From: Apricaphanius iberus
Taxonomy: Eukaryota > Chordata > Actinopteri > Cyprinodontiformes > Aphaniidae
Length of the DNA stretch: 64,000 bases
Reading direction: 5' to 3'
NCBI GenBank assembly: GCA_028564705.1
Contig: JAPXFQ010002620.1
Coordinates: forward strand, 1,116,001 to 1,180,000
Part shown: piece by piece, positions 24,061 to 42,286 of the stretch
Layout: each line of letters opens with the position of its first letter
Position numbering within the stretch: the first letter of the stretch is position 1
The notes under the pieces: generated by a model
The model's input: only the letters and a program-made list of their open reading frames with translations
Told to the model about the DNA's origin: nothing
Databases searched by the model: none
Program-made: the position numbers and the translations under genes

Positions 24061-24674
24061 GTAGATTCAGAGTCTCCACAGACTGGTTGATCGCTGGTTA
24101 GATCAGTACTAGCCTGAGGAACACAGATCAGGTGATGGAGGCATGAACAGATCCATGTCTGAGAGATGTGAGGTGAGTCAAAAGTCTTTTAACTTTTGAG
24201 AGGATCTTTGTTGTCATGATGACTTTGTGACTGTTTTTTGTTGGAGCTTTTGTTAAGCTAAGCCCGCCCATGTCCGTACCTACTACCGTTCTTCTGAGGT
24301 GGTAATAGAAGCACAACCTACCTGTTCTAGTCCGTACCGGGCCGTATCGTTCGGGTCTAAAGTGACCCTAGTGGATGTTGGGCTGAAGACCAAGCTGTTT
24401 GGATCTTATGGTTAAACAGAGGCTTTCATCAAACATTACAATATATGTTCTGGTTATTGTGCGCGTTTGCTCTTTCTTGATGAAGTCTGCCAAAACAAAT
24501 TTCGCTATATAAGCGATCTTGTTCAGTCCACAGCCAAATGTTTGCGATGTTTGAGTCAGGAAACATTGCCTGGAAGATGCTACTTATGTCACTACTACTG
24601 TTTTATGACAGATGTGTAGTAATGGAGTGGAGAATCCAGAGCACCTGTGATTTTTTGATTTGTCACTGGATCCA

Positions 24675-24745
24675 CATGTAGCCCGAAGGTCACACATGTA
24701 GCCCGATGGTCACACAGGTAGCCCGAAGGTCACACAGGTAGCTAT
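24675..24745 (+). repeat. Short 22-bp tandem repeat
   Basis: About three to four copies of CACACAGGTAGCCCGAAGGT with small variants. It lies inside the TIR element. Confidence 0.7.
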
Positions 24746-25283
24746 CAGAGCCCCTTAGAAAGTCAGACATGTGATTACGGAATTTCAGTCTATTTAAAAT
24801 GGCCAATGCTTATCGGGAATAAACTAATTAAAACTTAAGACTTGATCTAAACAGATTTAAGACACTGTACGAAATTCTTGGGGTTTTTAAGACTTTTTAA
24901 GGCCTTAAATTTAAAAGGATGAATTTTAGACTTTTTTAGACTTTTTGAGACCCTGCAAGAACCCTGTATGATGCCAGTGATCGTAAACTGAAAAAGGAGA
25001 AGACATGAAGAGAAATATTTGCAGTTCTAAGTGTGGATGGTGAGTTTATGCAACTTATTAACATAAAATAAAAGACAGTTCTCCTCATGCTACCCTTTAC
25101 TTAATGCAATTGCAATTCTCCTGTGATTTTGTGATCTCCCTGGACCAGCTGGAACGAACGCTTTCACGAGTGATACGCATCTGAAATGCTCCCCGTGAGA
25201 ATGGACGTGTTGCTGATTTCATAAGTAAAACACGTCTATTTCATCATGCACCGCTTCATATCCAGGGGGAACCAGGGGTTACT

Positions 25284-25454
25284 TCAGCCCTCTTGCAGCT
25301 TCTCTGCTAAGCGCTCTCCTTGCTGGCAGTCCAGGTGGTCGTCCATGTCTCGGTACATCTGCAGGTGGTCCATCCACTCTGGGAGAGAGTGTTGGAGAAC
25401 CTTCTCCACATCGTTCTCTTGGGTTCCTTGGCCTCCATGATGGTGGTTGTTCAT
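25284..25454 (-). CDS. Small unrecognised ORF in gene A intron 2
   Basis: A minus-strand frame starts MNNHHHGGQGTQENDVEKVL and continues with 'PEWMDHLQMYRDMDDHLDC' to a TGA, 56 residues. Codon choice and acidic amphipathic composition look more protein-like than the overlapping longer frame. An acceptor-like 'gatcgttgttag' lies just upstream, in phase 0, which does not fit gene A introns (phase 1). It could be a nested gene's last exon, a retrocopy, or chance. No family is recognised. Confidence 0.3.
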   Translation of the reverse strand: MNNHHHGGQGTQENDVEKVLQHSLPEWMDHLQMYRDMDDHLDCQQGERLAEKLQEG

Positions 25455-25873
25455 TAATGTTCTCTAACAACGATCTCAGGCCTCAGACTGAGATTAGATT
25501 ACACCTAGGCGGATGGTAGTTGGGTAACATCTGAAGACAACTCGCTGCACTGAATTTTTTTCAGGGCCATCAGAGTAGGGAAGGCCGAATTCAAATTCAC
25601 TCCACACCTAGTGGATGAATATTTGAAAAAACAAAATTAAAATAAGAATTCTCATTATTTTCTTATACTTTACAGAAACACTTTGATCCAGTCTGCACCT
25701 TTGTCTGATTAATCGTACTATTTGATGCATTCTTCCATCACTCTCCCAAACATCATCTCTACATCTGACCTCTCCTCCTCAATCAGCACCAGTTCGGAAC
25801 ATAAGTCATTTTGCTACGGTCCTATTATGAGATGTCAAAAGCTCAGAGGCTTTTCTGTCTACCTGTGGTTCTA

Positions 25874-32565
<6,692 letters not shown>

Positions 32566-32566
32566 G

Positions 32567-33401
32567 TTGACCAAAGGTTATTTGACTAATTGTGACTGAA
32601 ATATAATTTCATCATTGATGTTTTTTTTACTTTTCTTTGTTGAATTTTTTTTTAGTTGATTGACATGATTATATCAAGCAGCTGAGTAATATTTATTAGT
32701 GTAATGTAATGTTTCGTTCATAATCATATCTGTAATAGGACTAAATAATATGTTGATCATATAAATTTATTTCTATTAATGACGACAGAATTTTTAGACT
32801 TTGGAGAATATTGAAGCAAAAAAAAATAATCACCAATGCATGTCTCAGATTTTCATAATTCAGAGCTAGTTTTAAGTGTGGTTTTATTTGACTTTGATTT
32901 TAGAAAATCTTTGAAATAAATGCATGTTCTAAACAATACATTCTGCCATTGGTTCCATCTGTTCATCCATCATCCATCTGTTCATCCATCATCCATCTGT
33001 TCATCCATCATTCATATGTTCATCCATCTGTTCATCCATCATCCATCTGTTCATCCAACATCCATCTGTTCATCCATCATTCATCTGTTCATCCATCATT
33101 CATCTGTTCATCCATCATCCATCTGTTCATCCATCATCCATCTGTTCATCCATCATCCATCTGTTCATCCATCATCATTGTTCATCCATCTGTTCATCCA
33201 TCATCCATCTGTTCATCCATCATCCATCTGTTCATCCATCATTCATCTGTTCATCCATCATTCATCTGTTCATCCATCATCCATCTGTTCATCCATCATC
33301 CATCTGTTCATCCATCATTCATCTGTTCATCCATCATCCATCTGTTCATCCATCATCCATCTGTTCATCCATCATCCATCTGTTCATCCATCATCCATCC
33401 A
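32567..33401 (+). repeat. Tandem segmental duplication, copy 1 (unique part plus minisatellite)
   Basis: From 'CCATGTTGACCAAAGGTTAT' the sequence runs about 390 bp of AT-rich unique DNA to 'CATTCTGCCATTGGT', then a second minisatellite patch (32957-33400). The unique part recurs at 33402-33796, offset 835 bp. Differences are a few substitutions and indels only. Confidence 0.9.
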
Positions 33402-33796
33402 TGTTGACCAAAGGTTTATTTGACTAATTGTGACTGAAATATAATTTCATTATTTATGTTTTTTTTACTTTTCTTTGTTGAGATTATTTTTAGTTGATTG
33501 ACATGATTATATCAAGCAGCTGAGTAATATTTATTAGTGTAATGTAATGTTTCGTTCATAATCATATCTGTAATAGGACTAAATAATATGTTGATCATGT
33601 AATTTTTTTTCTATTAATGACGACAGAATTTTTAGACTTTAGAGAATATTGAAGCAAAAAAAAAAAAATCACCAATGCATCTCTCAGATTTTCATAATTC
33701 AGATCTAGTTTTAAAGTGTGGTTTTATTTGGACTTTGATTTTAGAAAATCTTTGAAATAAATGCATGTTCTAAACGATACATTCTGCCATTGGTAA
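33402..33796 (+). repeat. Tandem segmental duplication, copy 2
   Basis: Second copy of the AT-rich block at 32567-32956, differing mainly in A/T run lengths. It ends at 'CATTCTGCCATTGGT', where copy 1 re-enters the minisatellite and copy 2 runs into unique sequence. This shows the duplication used the minisatellite as one breakpoint. Confidence 0.88.
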
Positions 33797-35034
33797 TTTG
33801 ATTTTAAGAATAGAAAGATTTTTTTTTCAATCCATATTGACCAGTCTTAAATTTCTTAATTTTTTCTGAAACATATGTAAAAATCTATGACATGTTCAAC
33901 TTTTGAAAATAAATCTTTCAATTAAGTCTAACCTTCTGATTTTTATAATAGAGGGATTTTTTTTATAACAAATTGGATGGACGCCCAATCTAGCTGCAAA
34001 ACGGACCCTTTAAATTAGCTCCGGTTCACATTCTTATTATTTACAGTTATTTTGTAGACGCAGTGTTGGTTAGTAATGTTGTCAGTGTACTATATGTACT
34101 AGAGCAGTTTATCACCTACTGATAAAACAAGTTATGCTGCAGATTGTTGCCTTTAATCATCTGCTCGTTCCAGCCGCTTCTTCTGATTGCTTGCAACTAA
34201 AAACGTCTTTTCTTTGCCTTGAAAGGGGGGATTGGATGGAATTCTCTCGAACTTTTACGTTTTGTTGTTTTTATCAAAGTGATTTGTGAAACATGCAGCA
34301 CAAGATATGATCATGGCTCGTTCTGCAGATGACATAGACCTATATTCCCTCTATAAGCTAAAGAAAAATGAATTAGTTAAACATATGCCTCCATTTCTTC
34401 ATGAAACCTTCTTTGTTCTACAGTACAGATAAAACAATCTACCACTGACATGAGAAGGGGGACCAAATGCAGGCAGTGATCTGATTGTTGAGGTTAAACA
34501 CTGTAATACTGTGTAAATATGACCAGCTTTATTTCTATGCAGCTGCTGTGGAGTGAGTCAGTAATTATTTTTCATAATCTGAGAAGTTTAGAGAGGTCAC
34601 TTTAAATAGTTTACTAGTATAATAACAGGTTTTTTTTGCTATGTCCAACTTCTTAACAGCGCCCTCTGGAGCCCTAACACCGACCAATGTCTATTGAACC
34701 AGAGCAGGAAACCATTCCAGAACCCTTCTCATTGGACACCTGGACAGGGACCAAGACAGAAGCCCACTATCTCTATATGACCATTACCTTCAAAGCCATC
34801 AGCGGCTAACTCCCCTGATCCTTCATTCAATAACTTTCTTTCATTTGACTCACAAAAATAAATCCAGTTCTTTTTGTTTTTCATTTCTTGCATTAAATGT
34901 ATGCCACTTCCTGTTTTCTGCCCTGATCCTGTGAGCACTACTGTGGCCTCCCTGCATAGTTTCTGTTTCCTATTCTACAGCAAACTGAACAGGAAAAAAC
35001 ATATTCAGCCTGTTGACTGAACTGATAGCCCTCA
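33797..35034 (-). other. Gene A intron 1, unassigned part
   Basis: AT-rich intronic DNA. No exon with donor and acceptor in phase 1 and no repeat was recognised. Confidence 0.45.
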
Positions 35035-35042
35035 GTCTAGAG

Positions 35043-35354
35043 CAGCAGTTCCAAAAGTTGGGGTCGAGAGAAGGTAAGTGTTGGGTCCTGAGATTCTCTT
35101 GAGAAAATAATGTAAATGGCAATGGGCAGCCATCCCCATTTTATGAATCAAATGAAAGATGAAAAACAGAACTTGAATAAATACAATCAACATATAGTGG
35201 TAAATAATTGGCTCTTTAGGTAGGTTATGCTGCTATTGTACCACTTTTTAAGTCACTCAGAAAATATGCTTGTACGTTCAATCACAAGTTGGGGTCATGG
35301 GCCTCTTAAATTCTTTTTTTTGTGGGTCAGAGACTTGAAAGTTTGTAACCACTG
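35043..35354. mobile_element. hAT-type MITE
   Basis: An 8-bp duplication GTCTAGAG flanks the element (35035-35042 and 35355-35362). The ends are CAGCAGTTCCAAAAG and (reverse complement) CAGTGGTTACAAACT, the 'CAGTGGTT-CAAA' pattern of hAT MITEs. At 312 bp it has no coding capacity. Confidence 0.8.
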
Positions 35355-35787
35355 GTCTAGAGGTCATGGGTCAATTAGGAGCACCAACAACAGATCTATG
35401 AAGTCTGCATTGTATTTAGTATTTCTTCCTTTACCTGATCAGAGGAAAACCGACATCACTAATCACAACTTTAAAAGTTCACAATTTCTCAGCTACATTA
35501 GCTACATTTTGGGGATGTGTTGCAAAGCCACAATCATTTTATCACAGCTTCAGGTCCATTCTGGTTTCTCTTTTACTTGCAGAGTAAAGGCCTTAACCGC
35601 ATATAGACATCTACAATAAGACTTATTTTATTTCAACTTCAAAATGTCTACACTGCGTCTGAGAACTGATAAAGGGAAGAGTAACTGATTAAGAGAAATA
35701 TAGTACGTATGGCTGGGCCATCCAATCAATGGACTCAGATCAAACCTTCAGTGACAGGTAAAGACAATGACAAACTCAACCTTCCTA

Positions 35788-36152
35788 AATCCAGTTCTTA
35801 CACTGGCTGCCAGTGGCGCAGAGAATAGACTTTAACATACTTTTGCTACTTTATAAATAATTGAATGACTTAGCACCAAAATACATTAAAATATGTTGTT
35901 GTATTATCCTTCCAGACCACTCAGGTCTTCTGGTTCCAATAAATCAACACACTATTTGTTTAGAGATGCCTTTGATTAATAACTGGAAAATAGATCAATT
36001 CTAGACTTTATTTCAACTTTTTCTACCTTCTCTTTCTTATGCAACTGCAATGTGATATTTCTTGGTTTTGTTGTTTCCTGTTTTTATCATGTAAAACACT
36101 GAATTGTCTTGTTGCTGAAATGTGCTATGCAAATGAACTTGTCTTGCCTTCC
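35788..36152 (+). mobile_element. L2/CR1-like LINE fragment, 3' end
   Basis: The translation shows 'LHWLPVAQRIDFNIL' and 'LNDLAPKYIK', a conserved stretch of the C-terminal part of LINE-2-like reverse transcriptases, followed by stops. The 3' part holds 'GTTGCTGAAATGTGCTATGC' and 'AAATGAACTTGTCTTGCC', the usual fish L2/Maui-like tail. It is 5' truncated and decayed. Confidence 0.7.
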
Positions 36153-36388
36153 AGTCGCTACCCACTAGATGGCAGCAGTGAGTCTCCTCAGCTTGTGTTC
36201 TGTTGAGCCTTTGTTTATAGGAGCCACAGAAACAGAGGGGCCATGCCGCTCCACGGCTTTGTCCCTGACACGGATTAACTGTCTGACTGACAATGGCTGT
36301 GTCACTGACAACCACGCACACCCACTCAGCTGTGAGCCTAAAAGGAAAAAAAGAAAACCACATTTATTTTATTTATTTTTTCGTTTAC

Positions 36389-36512
36389 CTCCCAAGTCGC
36401 TCCCCTCCTGCGTCGTTTCCTCCTCTCCGCTTATTATTAATGAGAGCAACTCGGACTGTTCTGAAGAGCGGAGGTCCACTGGCTCGCTCTTCCCCGTCTC
36501 CTTCTCTTCCAT
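36389..36512 (-). CDS. Gene A exon 1 (start of a ~639-residue four-finger protein)
   Basis: The ATG at 36512-36510 lies in a strong context (gccagtgATGG) and is the first in-frame ATG in the GC-rich region. The exon encodes 41 residues, beginning MEEKETGKSEPVDLRSSEQS and rich in Glu and Ser, and ends at donor G|GTAAACG in phase 1. Joined to exons 2-5 it gives 1,920 bp, 640 codons with stop and no frame break; that is the main support for the gene model. The protein has four single fingers separated by low-complexity acidic or basic linkers and no signal peptide or membrane segment. Nuclear DNA- or histone-reader-associated function is likely by analogy with SPINDOC, but unproven. A 9-residue upstream frame lies at 36591-36562. 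Confidence 0.75.
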
Positions 36513-36800
36513 CACTGGCCTGGCTCTTAGTGTAGTTGTAGCTCGTGTACTACCTCCCTCCTCAGCGGGTCGAAGCGGCGGAGCGGGACATGTCACTCTC
36601 ACACCAACAGCATGTCACAGCAGGAACATGTTTCGCCGCGCGGCACCGTTCGACACGCATCTGGCTGGCGCTCATCGTTCTGGAGCCCGTGCTCTCCAGG
36701 GTTTCCCCCACGCGCCCCGCACGGGAGCCAAGTTAACTTTTCATAGAATCTCTCAATCCCCCGGCGAAAACACTTTGTAGTGCTCAAGCGAGACTCGTCT
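36513..36800 (-). promoter_or_regulatory. Presumptive promoter and 5' UTR of gene A
   Basis: CpG-rich sequence ('cagcgggtcgaagcggcgga', 'cgccgcgcggcaccgttcga') directly upstream of exon 1, in contrast to the AT-rich surroundings. No TATA box is evident. The transcription start cannot be placed. A short upstream frame (36591-36562, 9 codons plus stop) could dampen translation if transcribed. Confidence 0.5.
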
Positions 36801-38710
36801 GAGCTTAGGCCTCCAGTAATGTATTTTAAGGTTCTTGCTTGTCTTCTGGGTGGGGAGCCGGACTAGGGGCCCCTGGGGCTCCTTAAGGGGCTCCTGGGTA
36901 AATTTAAAGAGACAGTAACAGCGTCCACGACGCACACCCACCCCGGAGGGGGGGCAAAGCGAGCAGCAGGCGCTAATGCTGATAAGCTGCTAATACAACT
37001 GCTGTTGTTCTTTCATAAGCACGCTATCGCAGAGATGCTAACGCTCATGTTGAAACACAGGGCGGCTCCATGCCACTAGGGCCCCTACACTCACTAATGT
37101 GTAGCTTGACTGACGTACATCTGGATTTTTACTGTTCTAACTATTGCTTTTGTGTTCCTTCTGTTTGATTTAATTCTGTTAATTTATATCATAAAACATA
37201 TACAGATCCCATTCATATTCAAATGTATAGTAATATATATAAATCAATCCAGTGCATACGAGTATATCCAAAAGCTAATATATTTAACCAATTCTATACT
37301 AAATATACTAATACATTACAATTGGATCATATGATGCCAGTTAGGAAAAGTTATCTTGGTAAGCAAACCTGGCCAACATCATTCAGACAGTGACTATATG
37401 ATAATTCCACCTACCATGAAATGTAGCAATGGAGGACAGATGATTGCATTTGATAGTTCTACTTTACCAGTCTCCTAACCTGAGAAGGCATGTGGTGACA
37501 GTGGAAAGGAAATACTCACAGGAAGAACTGACTGGAAGTTTGAGAGGACAGAAAACAGACCCAAAGGAGAAAACGGGAGAAGCTCTGGTCCATGAGTAAT
37601 ATCAAACATAATCCAGTGACTTACCGAGTTTGTTCAGGTATGTTTATTTATTATTATAGTTTTTTCAAAATGTTGTTAAGTTACATTTACTTAAGCATGG
37701 CTGAAAAATTACCCGTTTTATTTTTATAAGGAATCCAGGAAAACAAATGTCAATGCCAATTAAAAGACCTAAATCAATTCAACACTTTTTAAAAGCAACA
37801 GTTCGATTGTTTTTACAAGTTTTGTTAAAAATGTATTTTCATTTTAACAAAAAGTTAGCTCAGATAGGAAATAAAATAGGCATCTCTCTAAGCATAAAAT
37901 AAAGATGTAGAAGGGAGATTCTTAAAAAGGGTCACTTTTTACATTTAATATAAATTGAGGCAAAACAAATTTAAGTGTAAACTGACAATAACGTAGTATT
38001 GTATCATAAAAGTGCTATTACAAATATTTATACCCTTCTCATTCATTCCCTTCCTATAACTGATGATGAGCAAATTTGTCTTTGGTGAGTCTTGGGTTGG
38101 GTTGGAAAGCCTTCTTGCTGTCACCTTCATTTTTTGCTACCGACACAAATTCTTTATTAGATTCAAGTTAGAACTTTAGCAGGTCCATTTTATTGTTGAT
38201 TTTACTTCCAATCAGATGAAGCAGGTAAATTTAAGGGGTGGGAATCATTTTGGGCATTAATGGTATAACAGAATGCAGAATATCAGAAGTACAAATCCAC
38301 TGTTTTTTCAGCAACCTCATGGGAAAACAAGGGAACAGAAGTAACACAAAATACTCATGTAACATGAAGCACCACATAAAAACGAAGATCCGTTCAAATG
38401 CTAATTTAAAAAAAAATAGGAAGTGATAGAAATCAAATGGTGAAGCAGTCTTTGGCCTTTTCACATAGACTGCGGGTAAATGTACCAATAAGCTGGTTCC
38501 TCATCCAAGGAACGTAGGAACTACATGTTTTCTCCCCTGGTTTATGTCTGGTCCTGACAACACATACTAAGTAGATCTTAGGTGACCCAAGGGATCCACA
38601 TGGTTCATCCGTGACTAAGAGCTCAGAAATGTATTTAAGGTGCGTTCCATTTCCTTCAGAAGTTTGAACCCAGAGCTCGGTTTAACATTAGACCCAAGTA
38701 AATATTCTTC
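36801..38710. other. Unassigned intergenic stretch
   Basis: AT-rich DNA between the two divergent genes. It has no convincing exon and no repeat that I can name. Confidence 0.4.
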
Positions 38711-38711
38711 C

Positions 38712-38790
38712 AATTAGCTTTCCATTCAATTCAAATATGCTTTACTGATCCCAGAGGGAAATGAAGTGTTGTTGTAGCTCCTACTAATTA
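38712..38790 (-). repeat. LINE-tail-like fragment
   Basis: The segment 'attcaaatatgctttactgatcccagagggaaatg' matches the common fish LINE 3' end of the form TTTATTGATCCCNNAGGGGAAATT. Only the end is present. Confidence 0.45.
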
Positions 38791-39067
38791 ATTATTTAAG
38801 GAGTTGTTGTAGACCATGATGGCTGTGCTGTAGATCAAGATTCCATGTCTTATAGACCATCACCAGGACTTTGATTTATAAACAGGGAGCTAGTGCTGTG
38901 ATGACAGTTGGCTTAATGTGATGGTTTTTCCAAGTTCTTATAAGAGTTCCAGCAGCAGCGTTTTGGATTAACTGCAGCCACCTGATGATGATGACTTAGT
39001 AATATAATTTTTGCTGTTACAAATCTGTTTTTTGCTTGCTCTGTAGCCTTGAGCTCCATTGAGTGTA

Positions 39068-40550
39068 CAGTCGTGGCCAAAAGTTTAGAGAATGACACAA
39101 ATATTAGTTTTCACAAAGTTTGCTGCTAAACTGCTTTTATATCTTTGTTTCAGTTGTTTCTGTGATGTACTGAAATATAATTACAAGCACTTCATACGTT
39201 TCGAAGGCTTTTATCGACAATAACATTACATTTATGCAAAGCGTCAGTATTTGTAGTGTTGGCCCTTATTTTTCAGGACCTCTGCAGTTCTACTGGACAT
39301 GCTCTCAATAAACTTCTGGGCCAAATCCTGACTGATAGCAACCCATTCTTTCATAATCACTTCTTGGAGTTTGTCAGAATCAGTGGGTTTTTGTTGAGGA
39401 TTGACCACAAATTCTCAATGGGATTAAGATCTGGGGAGTTTCCAGGCCATGGACCCAACATTTAAACGTTTTGGTCCCCGAGCCATTTAGTTATCACTTT
39501 TGCCTTATGGCACGGTGCTCCATGGTGCTGGAAAATGCATTGTTCTTCACCAAACTGTTGTTGGATTGTTGGAGGGTGTTTTGGTACCATTCTTTGTTCA
39601 TGGCTGTGTTTTTGGGCTAAAGTGTAAGTGAGCCCACTCCCTTGGATGAGAAGCAACCCCACACATGAATGGTCTCAGGATGCTTTACTGTTGGTATGAC
39701 ACAGGACTGATGCTCACCTTTTCTTCTCCGGACAAGCCTTTTTCCAGATGCCCCAAACAATCAGAAAGAGGCATCATGGGAGAATCTGACTTCGCCCCAG
39801 TCCTCAGCAGTCCATTCACCAAACTTTGTGCAGAACATCAATCTGTCCCTGATGGTTTTTTTTTAGAGAAGTTGCCTCTTTGCTGCCCTTCTTGACACCA
39901 GGCCATCTTCCAAAAGTCTTCGCCTCACTGTGCGTGCAGATGCGCTCACACCTACCTGCTGCCATTCCTGAGGAAGCTCTGCACTGGTGGCACTCCGATC
40001 CTGCAGCTGAATCCTCTTTAGGAGACAATCCTGCTTGCTGGACTTTCTTGGACGCCCTGAAGCCTTCTTAACAAGAATTGAACCTCTTTCCTTGAAGTTC
40101 TTGATAATCCTATAAATTGTGCAATCTTAGTAGCCACAATATCCTCTCCTGTGAAGCCATTTTTATGCAATGCAATGATGGCTGCACGCATTTCTTTGCA
40201 GGTCACCATGGTTAACAATGGAAGAACAATGATTTCAAGCATCACTCTCATTTTAACATGTCAAGTCTGCCATTCTAACCCAATCAGCCTGACTTAATAA
40301 TCTCCAGCTTTGTGCTCGTCAACATTCTCACCCGAGTTACCAAGACGATTACTGAAATGATCTCAGCAGGTCCTTTAATGACAGCAATGAAATGCAGTGG
40401 AATTTTCATGGCAAAGAAGGACTATGCAATTCATCTGATTACTGTTCACAACATTCTGGAGTTTATGCAAATTGCTATTATAAAAACTTAAGCAGCAACT
40501 TTTCCAATTTCGAATATTAATGTAATTCTCAAAACTTTTGGCCACGACTG
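39068..40550 (-). mobile_element. Tc1-like DNA transposon, decayed
   Basis: The ends CAGTCGTGGCCAAAAGTTTA and (reverse complement) CAGTCGTGGCCAAAAGTTTT are inverted and flanked by TA (39066-39067 and 40551-40552). The TIRs extend at least 25 bp, through GAGAAT-ACA. Total length is 1,483 bp. The transposase is on the minus strand and broken. Confidence 0.88.
39440..40230 (-). pseudogene. Tc1 transposase relic
   Basis: From 40230 downward the minus strand reads 'CKEMRAAIIALHKNGFTGED' (N-terminal paired-type helix-turn-helix), and further on 'CHQCRASSGMAAGRCERICT' in a shifted frame. Then come 'PTIQQQFGEEQCIFQHHGAP' and 'CHKAKVITKWLGDQNV'. In an intact relative the 'FQHDGAPCHKA' motif holds the second catalytic Asp; here it is His. 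Several frameshifts separate the blocks, so no active enzyme is made. Confidence 0.82.
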
Positions 40551-40552
40551 TA

Positions 40553-41790
40553 GTTGAGTACTGATCGCTAATCTTGTATGTTTGGGACTAAAACAATCAT
40601 TTGTGTCTTCTCTATAAAGCTGGAGAAAGATTGGACTCTTCTACAGTTGGATATTTTACACATAAAGAGTCAGGGACTGTAGTGAACTACTTTCATGTGA
40701 CAACACATTCAGAAATAGAACATTGTATGTCATCTGCATAGAGATGTGGTACTCCATAGTTTGAGCTAGGTGAATCGTGTATGTGTCAAATAAAAAAATG
40801 GCCCAAAAATGGATTCTTGAGGAACTTTACTTGTGATTTATTTTTGTTTGCTTGGATATTTAATTGTTATGACATTACTAAGTTCCCCAAGTCTTTAAAA
40901 AGATAGTTGTATAATTATATTTTATTTGTAGTTATTTATTTTTATCATTTATTGAGATGATCAGAATTCTTATATCATGTAAATTATTGCATTTTATTGT
41001 TAATCATGTCCCAATTTCATATATTTTGGTGCTAATCCCTGCTTGGTACCATTCTTGAAAAATGACAGAATATGATTTTCTCTTGGAGTAGACTGAGAAT
41101 AGAAAAGGATTGCCTGTCCAAATGGGTACAAAATGGCCCCTAGTGAGTATGGTTTGATGCATTGTCAGTACGAAACACCCCATGGCAGATGTCTCTGTTT
41201 GGTACAAGTAACGGACTCATTTTGGAGAGTCGATATAAGGAAACCATCAGAACTACAACGGTACTCAAACAGGCACAGCAACCATTAGCAGTCCCACTGT
41301 TTTTAGAATTTACAAATGGATCACAGATGAGTAGAGTTTGATGTCACTGAATCTGAATTCAGGCTTTTAAGCTTCATTTAGGACCACAAATATCCATACC
41401 CCCTCAGGGGCTGATCTAGGATTTTTTTTAATATCGGGCTATCAAGTGGCCACAATATTTATTAAGGGGCAAAGTAATAGTCTATCATCCTTACTGTACA
41501 CACAACCCCCAGTTTTGGTATGGTAGATACATTTCACCACTCACACCATGTTGAAACACTTTAATGTAATTTTGCATTTTTATTGTACATAGACTAAATA
41601 CAAACTAGAATAGAATAGAATAGAATAATCCGCTATTGTACATTTGGTTGTAACAGCTACAAAGTGGTACAAAATACAAACATTAACATTGGGACTTGAA
41701 TTCAGGAAAGGGCCTCTGTTTTTTGACCACCTGCACTAAATACTTTGCTACAGAATAACTCAGAAAACTTATATAAAACAATAGATATAT
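40553..41790. other. Unassigned intergenic stretch
   Basis: AT-rich with a short GAATA run (41608-41626). No gene or named repeat was recognised. Confidence 0.4.
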
Positions 41791-41899
41791 CTTCATTTCC
41801 AGTGTTAACTACAAAATATTATAATATTATAAAGACCTGCCAATTCCCGTTTTTTTCATGAAAAAATTGATGGAATTGTATAACTGAAATAATTATAAT

Positions 41900-42278
41900 T
41901 AGGGATGCAATGATACCAATAATGGTGTAGGGTATCGGGGCCGATACTGTTCTTTTGTACTGTATCGGTATTGGCTAAAGTTAACCGATACCATGAACCA
42001 ATACTTAAAATGTGTAAACTCTGTAAAAATCTCACAAAATTTTTTATTTTTCACTTGTAATTTTAGTTTTGTGGTGATTCTTATCAGCATTTTCTTTTCT
42101 TTATCTAATTCACCATCATTTGTTTTAACAAGCAGAAATGAAAATAAAATGTGTCTTCTAATTTATTGCATTTTTCTGTGTGGTAGAAGTATAAGTATTG
42201 GTACTCGTAACGGCAAGTACTCAAATCCAGGTATCAGTATCATATTGGTTCGAAAATAGTGGTATCATTGCATCCCTA
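41900..42278. mobile_element. hAT-type MITE
   Basis: The ends TAGGGATGCAATGATACCA and (reverse complement) TAGGGATGCAATGATACCA are perfect inverted repeats. An 8-bp duplication ATTATAAT flanks them (41892-41899 and 42279-42286). The 379-bp interior contains 'gtatcggggccgatac' repeats typical of this fish MITE and no coding frame. Confidence 0.85.
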
Positions 42279-42286
42279 ATTATAAT

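Larger units (their letters stand above)
23483..24966. mobile_element. TIR DNA transposon with 6-bp TATGAT duplication
   Basis: The left end 'CAAGGTTCTTTCAGGTTTC' pairs with the right end (reverse complement 'CAGGGTTCTTGCAGGGTCTC'). Both are followed inward by runs of the type 'aatttaagacctttttaga'. A direct TATGAT lies immediately outside each end (23477-23482 and 24967-24972). These 'TTTAAGACC' ends are common in fish genomes, but I cannot assign the superfamily with confidence. A coding remnant lies inside on the minus strand. Confidence 0.6.

Noticed and set aside
36169..36780. 203-codon plus-strand open frame across the gene A first exon
   Set aside because: The GC-rich promoter region produces open frames on both strands. 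The minus-strand start and donor fit the gene A frame exactly, while the plus frame has no motif or splice support.
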